Assembly: GCA_900771425.1 (NCBI GenBank) | Contig: CAAGNV010000032.1 | Span: 1 to 64,000, forward strand | Direction of reading: 5' to 3' | DNA length: 64,000 bases | From: Bacteroidaceae bacterium | GTDB taxonomy: Bacteria > Bacteroidota > Bacteroidia > Bacteroidales > Bacteroidaceae | Shown: positions 44,760 through 56,504 of the stretch, piece by piece | Layout: each line of letters begins with the position of its first letter | How positions within the stretch are numbered: the stretch's first letter is position 1 | Made by a program: the position numbers and the translations under genes | The notes under the pieces: model-generated | The model's input: the letters and a program-made list of their open reading frames with translations, nothing else | Database searches by the model: none | What the model was told of the DNA's origin: nothing

Positions 44760-45175
44760 CAGAAGGGTGGGGTGTTAGGGTCTTCGGCAGGTTGAGTCGG
44801 CTGAACTGGCTGCTGAACTGGTTGCTGTGCCTGTTGCTGTGTCTTTGGCGTGAGCATTTCCATGTTCGACACCATGATTTCAGTGATATAGCGTCGGATG
44901 CCTTGGCGGTCGTCGTATTGTCTTGACTGTATCTTGCCTTCGACATACAGTTTGTCGCCCTTATGGACATATTTCTCAACGACTTCGCCCTGCTTGTCCC
45001 AGAATATGAGGTTGTGCCATTCGGTTTGTTCCGGCACTTGTGTGCCGTTAGCCATGGTGTAGGCACGTTCAGTCGTTGCGAGTCGTACTTGTGCTACGCA
45101 GATGCCTGCGGGTGTATAGCGGACGGTAGGTTCAATGCCTACGTTGCCTATGAGCATTACTTTGTTTAGTGACAT
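44759..45175 (-). CDS. ssb: Single-stranded DNA-binding protein
   Basis: 138 aa. The N-terminal OB fold (about 1-108) has MSLNKVMLIGNVGIEPTVRYTPAG, EWHNLIFWDKQGEVVEKYVHKGDKLYVEGKIQSRQYDD. A Gln/Pro-rich linker (about 112-130) leads to the acidic tip DPNTPPF, equivalent to the DDLPF partner-binding tail. It is one base overlapped with the following gene and 45 bases from aroC. Confidence 0.93.
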   Translation of the reverse strand: MSLNKVMLIGNVGIEPTVRYTPAGICVAQVRLATTERAYTMANGTQVPEQTEWHNLIFWDKQGEVVEKYVHKGDKLYVEGKIQSRQYDDRQGIRRYITEIMVSNMEMLTPKTQQQAQQPVQQPVQPTQPAEDPNTPPF

Positions 45176-45220
45176 AAGGAATGTGTGTTTAGATTTTAAG
45201 TGATGATGGTAAAACAGGTA

Positions 45221-46249
45221 TCAGCGAAACAGTGTGGCTGAATGGTTCAGAAGCATGTAGTCCGCGATGACGAGTGCAGCCATGCTTTCGACGATAGGCA
45301 ATGCCCTTTGCAGTACGCATGGGTCGTGGCGTCCCTTGGCTTTCAGTGTCGTAGGCTCGCCCTGCTTATTAACGGTATGCTGCTCTTGTGCTATCGTGGC
45401 GACTGGCTTGAATGCAACGCGGAAGTAAATGTCTTCGCCGTTGCTGATTCCGCCCTGAATGCCTCCGCTGTGGTTGGTCGTGGTGTGTATCTTGCCGTCG
45501 GTAGCCACGAATGGGTCGTTTTGTTCCGATCCTCTCATGCCTATGCCGCTGAATCCCTCTCCGTAGTCGAATCCCTTCGCTGCATTTATTGAGAGCATGG
45601 CAGCTCCGAGTGCTGCATGGAGTTTTCCGAACACTGGTTCGCCTAGACCGACGGGGCATCCGCTTATGTTGCAGGTGATGATGCCTCCAATGGAGTCGTT
45701 CAGGCGGCGTACTTCATCAACAGCCTCGTTGTATTGCCGCATTTGTTCCTCGTCTGTGCCGGTGAGTATGGTGTTGCCCACCTGTGCAATTCTTGCCTTT
45801 ATGTCGATGCCTGCCTTGCGTGTAAGCATCTGTGCAAAGGCTCCGCCTACTACACGGCATGCCGTCTCGCGAGCCGATGTCCGTCCGCCTCCGCGGTAGT
45901 CGCGTATTCCGTACTTCGTCTGATATGTGAAGTCGGCGTGTGATGGGCGGAAGAGATCTTTCATCTCGCTGTAGTCAACGGAGTGGGCGTCGGTGTTCTT
46001 GATGACGAAGCCGATAGGACAGCCCGTTGACTTGCCCTCGAATACGCCGGAGAGTATTTCCACCTCGTCGGCTTCGTTGCGCTGAGTCGTTTGCAACGAT
46101 GTGCCAGGACGGCGGCGCTGCATCTGCTGACGGATGAAGTCGATGTCGATGTCGATGCCTGCTGGGAAACCGTCGATGATGCCTCCGATTGCCGGTCCGT
46201 GGCTTTCGCCGAATGTTGACAGACGTAATATGTTGCCGAATGTGTTCAT
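45221..46249 (-). CDS. aroC: Chorismate synthase
   Basis: 342 aa, close to the usual 350-360. It is the FMN-dependent final enzyme of the shikimate pathway. Signatures seen are [56 protein letters not shown] and [14 protein letters not shown] 7-bp hairpin (46268-46286) lies in the 84-base gap after slyD, with no T-tract. It is the first biosynthetic gene of the aroC-ssb-PPTase-kdsA-kdsD run. Confidence 0.95.
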   Translation of the reverse strand: MNTFGNILRLSTFGESHGPAIGGIIDGFPAGIDIDIDFIRQQMQRRRPGTSLQTTQRNEADEVEILSGVFEGKSTGCPIGFVIKNTDAHSVDYSEMKDLFRPSHADFTYQTKYGIRDYRGGGRTSARETACRVVGGAFAQMLTRKAGIDIKARIAQVGNTILTGTDEEQMRQYNEAVDEVRRLNDSIGGIITCNISGCPVGLGEPVFGKLHAALGAAMLSINAAKGFDYGEGFSGIGMRGSEQNDPFVATDGKIHTTTNHSGGIQGGISNGEDIYFRVAFKPVATIAQEQHTVNKQGEPTTLKAKGRHDPCVLQRALPIVESMAALVIADYMLLNHSATLFR

Positions 46250-46333
46250 AATCGTGGGGGATAAGGACTGCCAGACATACTGGCAGCAGCGGGGTGAGTT
46301 ATCTGCAAAGTGTGGGTTAGAGTGATGTGTCGT

Positions 46334-46951
46334 TTAGTGGCAGTGACCGCATCCGCATCCGTCGTGGTGATGATGTTCTTCGCCACAGTCGCATCCGTCT
46401 CCGCATTCTCCACCGCAGTCATCACATCCTCCGTGGCATCCACAGCCGCATCCTTCGCCGCTGAGCATACGGATCATGCCTGTTACCTCGTCGCTCGTTG
46501 CTTCGCGGTTAGTTACGACGGTACCCACGAAATGAAGGTCCTGACCTGCACGTGGATGGTTCAGGTCGATGGTTACGGCATCAGCCTTTATCTCGATTAC
46601 CACACCGTTGAATCGGCTTCCGTCTTCGCCCTGGAGCGGTATGATGTTGCCTTCGAAGATGTGTTCAGAGTCGAACTTGCCGTTTATGCAGAATGTAGAT
46701 TTAGGTACGTCAAACATCAGTTCGTCCTCGAACTTGCCGTATGCATCATCGCATGGGATGACAAAGTCGAAACTGTCACCGGCCTTAAGCGGTTCAATTT
46801 CCTTCTCGAACGCAGGGAGTACGCAGTTCAGTTTTGTGATGAACGCAAACGGATGTTCTTCTGAACATTCCTCTACGAGGTCGTCCTTTATGTCTTCGCC
46901 GTCGCTCACGTAAAGTTTGTAAGCAACTGTAATGTAGTTGTTGGTTGTCAT
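46334..46951 (-). CDS. slyD: FKBP-type peptidyl-prolyl isomerase SlyD with metal-binding tail
   Basis: 205 aa. The FKBP core with inserted IF domain has YKLYVSDGEDIKDDLVEECSEEHPF, FEKEIEPLKAGDSFDFVIPCDDAYG and VTIDLNHPRAGQDLHFVGTV. The last 40 residues are almost only Gly, Cys, His, Asp and Glu (GCGCGCHGGCDDCGGECGD, then a HHHHDGCGCGHCH end), a nickel/zinc-binding tail as in E. coli SlyD. It works as a cytoplasmic prolyl isomerase/chaperone in metalloenzyme maturation. Confidence 0.92.
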   Translation of the reverse strand: MTTNNYITVAYKLYVSDGEDIKDDLVEECSEEHPFAFITKLNCVLPAFEKEIEPLKAGDSFDFVIPCDDAYGKFEDELMFDVPKSTFCINGKFDSEHIFEGNIIPLQGEDGSRFNGVVIEIKADAVTIDLNHPRAGQDLHFVGTVVTNREATSDEVTGMIRMLSGEGCGCGCHGGCDDCGGECGDGCDCGEEHHHHDGCGCGHCH

Positions 46952-47055
46952 ATTTATGAATTTATAAAAGTTTTGTTATCATTTCGCCTTACATTGTATT
47001 AATAACAACGTACGCAGAAACGTGATTTTACCTATCTCGAATGAATTTTTCTTTG

Positions 47056-47063
47056 CAAATATA
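47056..47063 (-). promoter_or_regulatory. -7 box for slyD
   Basis: TATATTTG on the minus strand, about 105 bases before the slyD ATG. It is divergent from the plus-strand box at 47086-47093. The -33 element is not clear. Confidence 0.4.
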
Positions 47064-47085
47064 CAAATAATTAAGTAAGAAGCAT

Positions 47086-47093
47086 TACCTTTG
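47086..47093 (+). promoter_or_regulatory. -7 box for the GIN-domain lipoprotein gene
   Basis: TACCTTTG, with 18 bases to the ATG at 47112. No TTTG at the canonical -33 distance. Confidence 0.55.
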
Positions 47094-47111
47094 CACAAAA
47101 TAATCGTCAAA

Positions 47112-47975
47112 ATGAACAGAACTTTGCTATCAAACACACTCAAACTGGTAGGCCTCGTTGCAATGAGTGCCATCGCTGTATGCAGCTGTGACCAGGCCGC
47201 TACCAAGCAACAGGCGTCCGCATCCGATACGCTGCAAGTTGCTAAACCCGACGTGGTCCGCAAGTCGCTGCCCTTTTCCGGGACATTCACGCAGATAAAC
47301 AATATGGCGAGCGTAGATGTTGAATACTCGGTCGGAGAGTGCCGTGTCGAAGCCGAAGGACCAGCCGAACTCGTCAAGTTGGTGCGCATCACCGTAGATT
47401 CAGGTACGCTGACAGTGACCTACAACTACGACAACAACCCCGACATCAACGTTTTCAAACGTACCGGCACGTCGGTAAAGATCTATGTTAGTTCCCCTTC
47501 GCTCCGCATCGTTTCCGCATGCGGCACAGGCAGCATACATGCCGTCGGCAAGGTCGAGACCGAAGAATTCATGGGTGGCACGCTTGCTTCTGGCAACATA
47601 CAGTTTGATACCCTGGTGTGCCACGGACCGTTCCGTTACGAGAGCAAGAATGTAGGCAAGGGTAAGTTCATCTGCCTCGTTACTGAGGGAACTGCCAATT
47701 TCATCAACGAAGGTACCGGCTCGATCGAAGTTGACAACCTCATTGCTGACGATGCAGTACTTGTCAATCATAACGGTAGCAGTACTACTTCCATCCATGG
47801 CACTGCGCCTGATGTTGAAGTGTGGTCGTTTGCACAAGGTAATGTTGACCTCGATATGACCGTTGACAACATCATCATCAAGGCGTTCGACGAATCAAAA
47901 GTTCAGTTCAAGGGTACTTACGGCAGTAAGACCGTAAAGCAAGACCAGACTGCGTACGTTACTTTGACTGAGTGA
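47112..47975 (+). CDS. GIN-domain (DUF2807-like) lipoprotein
   Basis: 287 aa from ATG 47112, chosen because the earlier in-frame start (47091) overlaps the promoter. The lipoprotein signal ends AVCSCDQ (Cys about 25-27). A Gln/Ser linker leads to a right-handed beta-solenoid-like domain with repeated strand patterns: LPFSGTFTQINNMASVDVEYS, IYVSSPSLRIVSACGTGSI, ALASGNIQFDTL-like rungs, and VLVNHNGSSTTSIHG. The family (putative auto-transporter adhesin head GIN domain) is common in Bacteroidota, with unknown surface function. Monocistronic. Confidence 0.8.
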   Translation: MNRTLLSNTLKLVGLVAMSAIAVCSCDQAATKQQASASDTLQVAKPDVVRKSLPFSGTFTQINNMASVDVEYSVGECRVEAEGPAELVKLVRITVDSGTLTVTYNYDNNPDINVFKRTGTSVKIYVSSPSLRIVSACGTGSIHAVGKVETEEFMGGTLASGNIQFDTLVCHGPFRYESKNVGKGKFICLVTEGTANFINEGTGSIEVDNLIADDAVLVNHNGSSTTSIHGTAPDVEVWSFAQGNVDLDMTVDNIIIKAFDESKVQFKGTYGSKTVKQDQTAYVTLTE

Positions 47976-48066
47976 TACCGCAGTGATGGGCAGTATTGCT
48001 TATGAATCTATATTGTATCGGCAATTAATCTATTCTGCTTTGCAACCATAATCTAAGTTAACGTTA

Positions 48067-48146
48067 TCGACGCAGCAGTTTACTACCACGTCGGTGTGGT
48101 ACACTACCGCGACGGCGTAGATTACTGCACCGACGGTGTAGTAAGA
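48067..48146 (+). repeat. Intergenic 21-bp-period repeat element (CGACGG type), copy B
   Basis: Starts TCGACGCAGCAGTTTACTAC and continues in imperfect 21-base units with cores CGTCGGTGTGG, CGACGGCGTAG and CGACGGTGTAG. The first 20 bases are identical to copy A (11031-11110 read on minus), and 68 of 80 aligned bases agree overall. It lies between convergent genes. Confidence 0.75.
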
Positions 48147-48262
48147 ATAGATGAGGAAGGTAATACAAATTATGCGGGCGCTTGTGTTGTTTATCACGGC
48201 CACATGTGCTTTTTCTCGTGAGTGCTTATTCCGATTTAATAATGAAGGAGTACCGTACGTAC

Positions 48263-48892
48263 TTACTCTATCAGCGGCATCAGTTGTGTCTCAAATATGT
48301 TTCGCTCAATCAGTCTGTAATGCGGATGGTAGGCTTTGTTGTATTGTTCGCTGTGGTGCGAAGCATATTTTCCTTCTGACAAAATCTGTTTGATGGCTGC
48401 TGAGTCTCGGCTGAACTCTGGTAGGTTAGGGTAGAGGCGTCTTGCTTCACCGCATATCACGTCCCATTCTTGTTCCCATGTTTTGACGTCAGGCAACTGA
48501 AACTGGCTGGCACTCTGCATGAAGGCATCCATAAAGGTGTCGAACGGTACGCTGCCGTCGTTTATCACGCTTAGGCTTACGCGGTAGAAACGCCCGTGAT
48601 GTCCGGTCTGTTCGTATGGCGGACAAAGCGTGGTGTCGTTCCTTGCCTCTTCGCATTCAGCCGCAAGATATCGCCTCATAGCTTGCTCTGCGTTGCTGTC
48701 TCCATCCATCAGATGGCCTGGACCGAATGCGTCCTGGAAGAAATTTTTGTAGATGTCCTTCAGTGACGACTGTGGGTATATGTCCATCTGTGAGTGAATT
48801 GCCTTGTCGATGGCTTCGATGTCGTGACGGTGTGAGCACGAAACTAGTGAGGCTGCAGTGATTACGGTTGCTATAAGCGTGGTTCGTTTCAT
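48263..48892 (-). CDS. Hypothetical lipoprotein
   Basis: 209 aa with a lipobox (SLVSCSH, Cys about 19). The body is mostly helical with conserved-looking aromatic motifs: FFQDAFGPGHLM, GRFYRVSLSVINDG and the C-terminal YNKAYHPHYRLIERNIF. I have no family name for it, although the motif spacing looks like a conserved Bacteroidota protein. The gene is isolated. The opposite-strand frame at 48151-48393 is a shadow of it. Confidence 0.7.
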   Translation of the reverse strand: MKRTTLIATVITAASLVSCSHRHDIEAIDKAIHSQMDIYPQSSLKDIYKNFFQDAFGPGHLMDGDSNAEQAMRRYLAAECEEARNDTTLCPPYEQTGHHGRFYRVSLSVINDGSVPFDTFMDAFMQSASQFQLPDVKTWEQEWDVICGEARRLYPNLPEFSRDSAAIKQILSEGKYASHHSEQYNKAYHPHYRLIERNIFETQLMPLIE

Positions 48893-48984
48893 GTGGCGTA
48901 CGGTATGATTGAAAACGTAGTCGGCTGTTAAAGTAAAGTCCCGAGCGTGGTGGCTCAGGACTTACGTGATTGATCGAATCGTGG

Positions 48985-49068
48985 TACCGAAAGTGGGACT
49001 CGAACCCACACAGGCGTTATGCCCAAGGGATTTTAAGTCCCTCGTGTCTACCATTCCACCATTTCGGC
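48985..49068 (-). tRNA. tRNA-Leu (anticodon TAA)
   Basis: 84 nt with a long variable arm, as expected of a class II tRNA. Acceptor GCCGAAA pairs with TTTCGGT (one G-U). The anticodon stem AGGGA/TCCCT holds loop CTTAAAA with TAA at 34-36. The T-arm GTGGG-TTCGAGT-CCCAC is canonical. CCA is not encoded. Confidence 0.95.
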
Positions 49069-49130
49069 AACCTGGTACAAAATGGGACGATTGCCCGTTT
49101 TGCGGTTGCAAAGGTAATAATTTATTATGA

Positions 49131-51569
<2,439 letters not shown>

Positions 51570-51608
51570 ACCATTCAGCATAAGAGATTGTCCGGTCAAA
51601 CAACTCTT

Positions 51609-51652
51609 CACGTAATGTCTAAATGAAATGCACGTAATGTAAACTGTGCATA
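51609..51652 (+). repeat. Two 22-bp repeat units downstream of the esterase operon
   Basis: Units at 51609-51630 and 51631-51652 share the opening CACGTAATGT. Their reverse sense (CATTACGTG) matches the TTACGTG core of the uvrB-side array. They lie between the stop and the terminator. Confidence 0.5.
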
Positions 51653-51663
51653 CATAATTCAAC

Positions 51664-51715
51664 AAAAGAGTCATGTAAACTTACAAAAAGTAAGTATATA
51701 TGGCTCTTTTTGTGT
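51664..51715 (+). terminator. Terminator of the tandem esterase operon
   Basis: A 21-bp imperfect stem (51664-51684 with 51690-51710, two G-U pairs and one mismatch), loop AAAAA, and TTTTTGTG at its end. Confidence 0.8.
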
Positions 51716-51723
51716 CATTTTAT

Positions 51724-51754
51724 TTTGTCGGATGAATAAAAAGCAGTACTTTTG
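51724..51754 (+). promoter_or_regulatory. leuCD promoter
   Basis: TTTG at 51724-51727 and TACTTTTG at 51747-51754, exactly 19 bp apart. The leader to the leuC ATG is about 140 bases. Confidence 0.75.
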
Positions 51755-51806
51755 CAACCGAATTGCAAAGGGAAGCAACAAAATACGAATGATATCACGA
51801 CAATAG

Positions 51807-51833
51807 GCCTTTCTTGCTTCGGGCGAGGGAGGC
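51807..51833 (+). promoter_or_regulatory. Hairpin in the leuCD leader
   Basis: An 11-bp stem with three G-U pairs (GCCTTTCTTGC at 51807-51817 with GCGAGGGAGGC at 51823-51833) and loop TTCGG, in the 140-base leader. No T-tract and no leucine-rich leader peptide were found, so classic attenuation is not evident. Confidence 0.35.
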
Positions 51834-51900
51834 TTGTGTTATTCGTCAGTATGTCTGGCAATATTTGCAAAGGAAATATTTAATAACAACAAGATAAGTA

Positions 51901-53289
51901 ATGAACACGCTTTTCGACAAAATCTGGGATGCACACGTAGTGCAGAATGTACAGGACGGACCTACACAACTCTATATCGACCGCCTGTACTGCCATGAGG
52001 TGACTACGCCTCAGGCTTTCGACACTCTCCGCGACAAAGGTATCAAAGCCCTCCGTCCAGAGAAAATATTTGCTATGCCTGACCACAATACGCCAAGTGA
52101 CCAGCAGGAAGTCATCAACGACCCTATAGGGCGTAAGCAGGTGGAGACTCTCGCCAACAACTGCGCCGAATTCGGAATTACACACTTTGCCATGGGTACA
52201 AAGGACAATGGTATCATTCATGTGGTAGGTCCTGAAAAGGGACTCTCGTTGCCGGGCATGACCATCGTGTGCGGTGACTCGCATACCAGTACTCACGGAG
52301 CCGTCGGTGCACTCGCCATGGGTATTGGCACAAGCGAAGTTGCTGAAGTACTTGCTGCGCAGTGTATCCTTCAGCAGAAACCAAAATCCATGCGTATAAA
52401 CATAGAAGGTGAACTGAAGGAAGGAGTTACAGCCAAGGATGTGGCTCTGTACATCATGGCACAGATGACTACTTCGGGCGCAACAGGCTATGCTGTTGAA
52501 TATGCAGGCTCAGTGGTTCGTAACATGTCGATGGAAGGTCGTCTGACCCTGTCCAACCTGTCAATCGAGATGGGCTCGCGTGCCGGTATAATCGCACCCG
52601 ACGAAACTACCTTCGCCTACCTTAAAGGACGTGAATACGCACCGAAAGGCGAGGACTGGGACAAGGCAGTGGAATACTGGAAGACTCTGAAGAGCGGTGC
52701 AGATGCCGTGTTCGACAAGGAGGTGACATACTATGCCGAGGACATAACTCCACGCATCACTTACGGTACAAATCCGGGTGCAGGCATTGCCATCGACGGC
52801 ACAATCCCTACACTCGATCAAGTGCCAGAGGCAGAGCGTGCAGGATTCCTCTCACAGCTCGACTATATGCAGTTCACTCCAGGCGAGAAATTGGAAGGAC
52901 ATCCGGTCGATTACGTGTTCCTCGGAGCATGTACTAACGGCCGTATCGAAGACTTCCGCGCCTTTGCTTCCGTAGTGAAAGGCAAGAAGAAAGCCGACAG
53001 TGTTGTGGCATGGCTCGTACCAGGTTCATGGCTCGTGCGTCAGCAAATCATAGACGAAGGCATTGATAAGATACTTGAAGAAGCTGGCTTCGAACTCCGA
53101 CTCCCTTCTTGTTCTTCTTGCCTTGCAATGAACCCTGATAAAGTCCCTGCAGGAAAACTTGCCATTTCGACATCAAACCGCAACTTCGTAGGCCGTCAGG
53201 GACCAGGTGCACGCACCGTGCTTGCCAGCCCACTCACCGTAGCCGCAAGTGCCATCACAGGCGTGATAACTGATGCGAGAAAACTATAG
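51901..53289 (+). CDS. leuC: 3-isopropylmalate dehydratase, large subunit
   Basis: 462 aa aconitase-family protein that isomerises 2- and 3-isopropylmalate with LeuD. The iron-sulfur ligands are in [11 protein letters not shown] (about 345-355) and [12 protein letters not shown] (about 402-413, CxxC). Other motifs are [25 protein letters not shown] and [20 protein letters not shown]. leuD follows after 37 bases. leuA and leuB are not nearby, unlike most leu operons. Confidence 0.95.
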   Translation: MNTLFDKIWDAHVVQNVQDGPTQLYIDRLYCHEVTTPQAFDTLRDKGIKALRPEKIFAMPDHNTPSDQQEVINDPIGRKQVETLANNCAEFGITHFAMGTKDNGIIHVVGPEKGLSLPGMTIVCGDSHTSTHGAVGALAMGIGTSEVAEVLAAQCILQQKPKSMRINIEGELKEGVTAKDVALYIMAQMTTSGATGYAVEYAGSVVRNMSMEGRLTLSNLSIEMGSRAGIIAPDETTFAYLKGREYAPKGEDWDKAVEYWKTLKSGADAVFDKEVTYYAEDITPRITYGTNPGAGIAIDGTIPTLDQVPEAERAGFLSQLDYMQFTPGEKLEGHPVDYVFLGACTNGRIEDFRAFASVVKGKKKADSVVAWLVPGSWLVRQQIIDEGIDKILEEAGFELRLPSCSSCLAMNPDKVPAGKLAISTSNRNFVGRQGPGARTVLASPLTVAASAITGVITDARKL

Positions 53290-53326
53290 GGCGAAATAGT
53301 TAATTTATTCCAAAACTCATTTGACA

Positions 53327-53938
53327 ATGAAACAGAAATTCAATATAATACAGTCAACATGTATTCCCGTTGCTATCGATAATTGCAACACGGACTTGAT
53401 TATTCCGGCACGTTACCTTGCATCTACAACGCGCGACCCTAAGTTCTTTGGCGATGCGTTCATGCACGACCTTCGTTACGATGCCGATGGCAAACCTGTA
53501 AATGACTTCGTACTCAACCAGCCTGCATTCAGCGAGGCACCACGCGTAGGAGTACACGAAATCATTGTCGGCGGTCAGAACTGGGGCTCGGGCTCAAGCC
53601 GTGAACATGCAGCCTGGGCTATCGCAGGATATGGCGTGCGTGTGGTCATTTCTTCGTCATTTGCTGACATTCACCGTAATAACCTGCTCAATTGTTTCGT
53701 GCTGCCAGTCATCGTAAGCGAAGCATTCCAACAAGAACTGTTCAAGTCAATCAGCGCTGACCCTCAGACTCAAGTTAAGGTCGATGTACCTAATCAGACT
53801 GTAACCAATATGGCAACCGGCAACAGCGAACATTTCGAAATCAACTCTTACAAGAAATATTGCCTGATGAATGCTCTCGACGACATTGATTTCTTGCTCG
53901 AGAACAAACAGAAAATCGAACAGTTCGAATCGAAATAA
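53327..53938 (+). CDS. leuD: 3-isopropylmalate dehydratase, small subunit
   Basis: 203 aa from ATG 53327. A TTG two codons upstream is in frame but less likely. The swivelling domain has IIPARYLASTTRDPKFFGD and the substrate-binding loop GGQNWGSGSSREHAAWAIAGYGVRVVISSSFADI. It forms the heterodimer with LeuC. The transcript ends at a perfect 14-bp hairpin at 53972-54008. Confidence 0.95.
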   Translation: MKQKFNIIQSTCIPVAIDNCNTDLIIPARYLASTTRDPKFFGDAFMHDLRYDADGKPVNDFVLNQPAFSEAPRVGVHEIIVGGQNWGSGSSREHAAWAIAGYGVRVVISSSFADIHRNNLLNCFVLPVIVSEAFQQELFKSISADPQTQVKVDVPNQTVTNMATGNSEHFEINSYKKYCLMNALDDIDFLLENKQKIEQFESK

Positions 53939-53971
53939 TTGCCGTCAAGGCACATAGGTTACTTGCCTCAT

Positions 53972-54015
53972 AAATTCGCAACTTCATCTCCCCCGAAGTT
54001 GCGAATTTGTTTATT
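53972..54015 (+). terminator. leuCD terminator
   Basis: A perfect 14-bp stem (AAATTCGCAACTTC at 53972-53985 with GAAGTTGCGAATTT at 53995-54008), 9-base loop, then GTTTATT. Confidence 0.85.
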
Positions 54016-54126
54016 ACGGCATTTCCGCTTCACCATTAGTATGCTGAGTATTTGTATCATGAAGATTGCAATATGTCATGTGACGATATTAACGGCAGTC
54101 GGATTTCTATGTTTTTTTGTAAATGC

Positions 54127-54157
54127 TTGCTCAATAATATAATTATTAGTATCTTTG
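54127..54157 (+). promoter_or_regulatory. Promoter of the cotH pair
   Basis: TTG at 54127-54129 and TATCTTTG at 54150-54157, 20 bp apart. The leader to ATG 54213 is about 50 bases. Confidence 0.7.
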
Positions 54158-54212
54158 CACTCATAATAAAAAGATTGTAGCAATAATAAGTAGTAATTTT
54201 ATTTTGAAAAAT

Positions 54213-56498
54213 ATGTTTAGCTTTATTTCCAAAAGACTGAAGTCGTCAAGTTGGCACATTCTCTTTACCATTTTGCTCTTTACCGTATGCACTCAAGTGA
54301 ACGCTCAGACATTTACCGAAGGTGTGAAGTATCGTATAGTGTATGGCAAGTATAACACTGGAGGTATAGGCATTGGTGCCTGTCACAACAAATCCTATAT
54401 TGTGTGCTATGTAAAGGATGATATCGACCTGACCGATGATTGCTTTTGGTATATAGACAAGATGGGCAAAGGCAAGTGGCGTTTCCGCAATGCCAAGACG
54501 AATCAAGTTCTTCGCTTCACGACAGCCAAGGACTACGAAACTTATGTCCGCGTGAAGTTGGCCGATGTGGATGACAAGGACGACAAGCAGACATGGACCG
54601 AAGGCAATGCCGGGGGCTACTTCAATTTCTCATATTCCAACGCAGAGGGCGATGCCATAATAAATTATTATCTTCGCAAGAGTCACGACGCAAGTATGAT
54701 TGAAGCTGACCATTATGAAGATGAATACTATCGCTTCGCTATTGTTGATGAATTTGGAAACGAAGTACTGGCACCAGGTGCTCCTGAAGGTGGCCATATA
54801 AAGCCATCGACTGTTGTTACAGCATATATCGACAGTCTGCAAATCAATGGCAGGACAATGATTTGGGATAAGGACCAAAGCATATATTACTCTGTATTGC
54901 CTACGGCGGACGATGACATTACTTTGACTTACAAACAGAAGAAAGCGGGATGCAACGTACAATTGATTGACAACGGTATTGCTGTCACAAATACATCTGA
55001 GCTACAGCCACGCCACAAGTACTCTGTTAATGTCGTAGCTAACGGTAAGACTGTGGCTTCTGTCCCTGCTTATTTTACCGGGCTGCCTATACTCAATATT
55101 CAGCATGAGGGTAAGATTGAGGCTGACATGGACTATGTATGGGGCAGTATGGAACTGACAAGTCCTGAAGATGAAACTGTGACTATGACGGCTAAGTTCA
55201 AGACACGTGGTGCTTCCGCTATGCAGTATAAGAAGAAGTCGCTCAACATGAAACTGCGTCAGCAGCCATTGGTTGAAGGTGGTGAAGAAATTGAGACGGA
55301 CACTGTGCTGCTTGGTCTCCGCAGTGCCAGCAGTTGGATTCTTGATGCGATGGCTGCCGACCGTGTGAACATGCGCAACCGAGTTTGCTTCGACCTTTGG
55401 AACGATTTCTCAGGACTTCCTTACGAAACTCAGTTCGGTGGCCGTAATGGTACGGTAGGCCGATTTGTAGAAGTATGGCTTAATGGACGTTACAATGGTA
55501 TTTATTGCCTTACTGACCGTATCAACCGCAAATTGCTCGACTTGAAGAAACCTGACATCAATTCTGAAACAGGCGATGTCACCATACGTGGCGTGATGTA
55601 TAAAGGTAATAAGTGGAACTATACGTCGTTCTACAAATCTGCATTCGACAAGTATCTGACTGAGTATGGCGATACTCGTAGCACAGTCGAGTTCTGTAAG
55701 TGGGAACTCTCCGAACCCGAAGATTATCCAAGTAACGAAGCATGGGCTCCGCTTCTCACACTCTATGGCCAGTTTGAAGGTAACCTCAATACACAGGAGT
55801 TCCGCAACAAGATGTCACGTATGTTCTATCTCAATAACGTTGCCGACATTCATCTGTTCATCATAGCGCTTTGCCTTGGTGATAACGGCAACAAGAACGT
55901 CTTCTATAGTGTACAGAACATAACCAAGACCGACGACCGCTCTAAGTTCGTCATCTCGCCATGGGATATGGATGCCTCATTGGGTGGTGACTTCGAAGGC
56001 ACTTATTACGCAGGCAACTACGAGAACACAAGTATTGACAAAATGAAAATTACGCAGGAAGGCAACCCGTTCAAGGCTCTGTGGGAGAATAGCCAGGAGT
56101 ATCGAATCCTGATGGCATCACGCTGGGCTGCAGCACGTAATGGTGCGCTTTCGGCTGACTCTGTCGAAGCAAAACTGACACGCTATGCAAAGCTCTTGAC
56201 TGAGACTGGCGCATGGGATCGTGAATACAGCAAGTGGCAGAACACAGGTTGGTACAACAACCAGTTGGTTCCTGACGTGCAGGAAGAAGTTAAGCAAATA
56301 GCGAAATGGTACCGTGAAGTACGCATTCCTGTAATCAACAGATATCTCAGCGCTTACATTCCTGTTGATATAGACGAGGTAACGATAGCACCACGCAATG
56401 ACGGTGCGGTGTACGACTTGTCTGGACGTGAGGTCACAGGTCCAACACTTCCTGCAGGTATATACATTATTGACGGAAAGAAAGTATTTAGGAAATAA
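54213..56498 (+). CDS. CotH kinase family protein, first copy
   Basis: 761 aa from ATG 54213, with a TTG three codons upstream in frame. The signal peptide is about 1-32 (QVNAQ). A ricin-like beta-trefoil region (about 35-180, CFWYIDKMGKGKWRFRNAKTNQVLRF) precedes a linker and the CotH kinase-like domain (about 290-720) with the family marks WILDAMAADRVNMRNRVCFDLWND, GRFVEVWLNGRYNGIYCLTDRI and SPWDMDASLGGDF, where the Asp pair binds metal. The tail VYDLSGREV...LPAGIYIIDGKKVFRK fits the sorting-like ends here. CotH proteins phosphorylate substrates in spores and elsewhere. The target in Bacteroidota is unknown. Confidence 0.85.
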   Translation: MFSFISKRLKSSSWHILFTILLFTVCTQVNAQTFTEGVKYRIVYGKYNTGGIGIGACHNKSYIVCYVKDDIDLTDDCFWYIDKMGKGKWRFRNAKTNQVLRFTTAKDYETYVRVKLADVDDKDDKQTWTEGNAGGYFNFSYSNAEGDAIINYYLRKSHDASMIEADHYEDEYYRFAIVDEFGNEVLAPGAPEGGHIKPSTVVTAYIDSLQINGRTMIWDKDQSIYYSVLPTADDDITLTYKQKKAGCNVQLIDNGIAVTNTSELQPRHKYSVNVVANGKTVASVPAYFTGLPILNIQHEGKIEADMDYVWGSMELTSPEDETVTMTAKFKTRGASAMQYKKKSLNMKLRQQPLVEGGEEIETDTVLLGLRSASSWILDAMAADRVNMRNRVCFDLWNDFSGLPYETQFGGRNGTVGRFVEVWLNGRYNGIYCLTDRINRKLLDLKKPDINSETGDVTIRGVMYKGNKWNYTSFYKSAFDKYLTEYGDTRSTVEFCKWELSEPEDYPSNEAWAPLLTLYGQFEGNLNTQEFRNKMSRMFYLNNVADIHLFIIALCLGDNGNKNVFYSVQNITKTDDRSKFVISPWDMDASLGGDFEGTYYAGNYENTSIDKMKITQEGNPFKALWENSQEYRILMASRWAAARNGALSADSVEAKLTRYAKLLTETGAWDREYSKWQNTGWYNNQLVPDVQEEVKQIAKWYREVRIPVINRYLSAYIPVDIDEVTIAPRNDGAVYDLSGREVTGPTLPAGIYIIDGKKVFRK

Positions 56499-56504
56499 AT
56501 TATT

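Noticed and set aside
46268..46286. Hairpin CTGCCAG/CTGGCAG between slyD and aroC as a terminator
   Set aside because: Only 7 bp and no T-tract. A 14-base match to the leuC leader (CAGTATGTCTGGCA) is expected by chance in 64 kb on two strands.
48151..48393. Plus-strand open frame of 80 codons with a hydrophobic start
   Set aside because: Lies mostly antisense to the lipoprotein gene, with no promoter.
53939..54142. Open frame of 67 codons after leuD
   Set aside because: Passes through the leuCD terminator. Its start is not an ATG and it has no family match.
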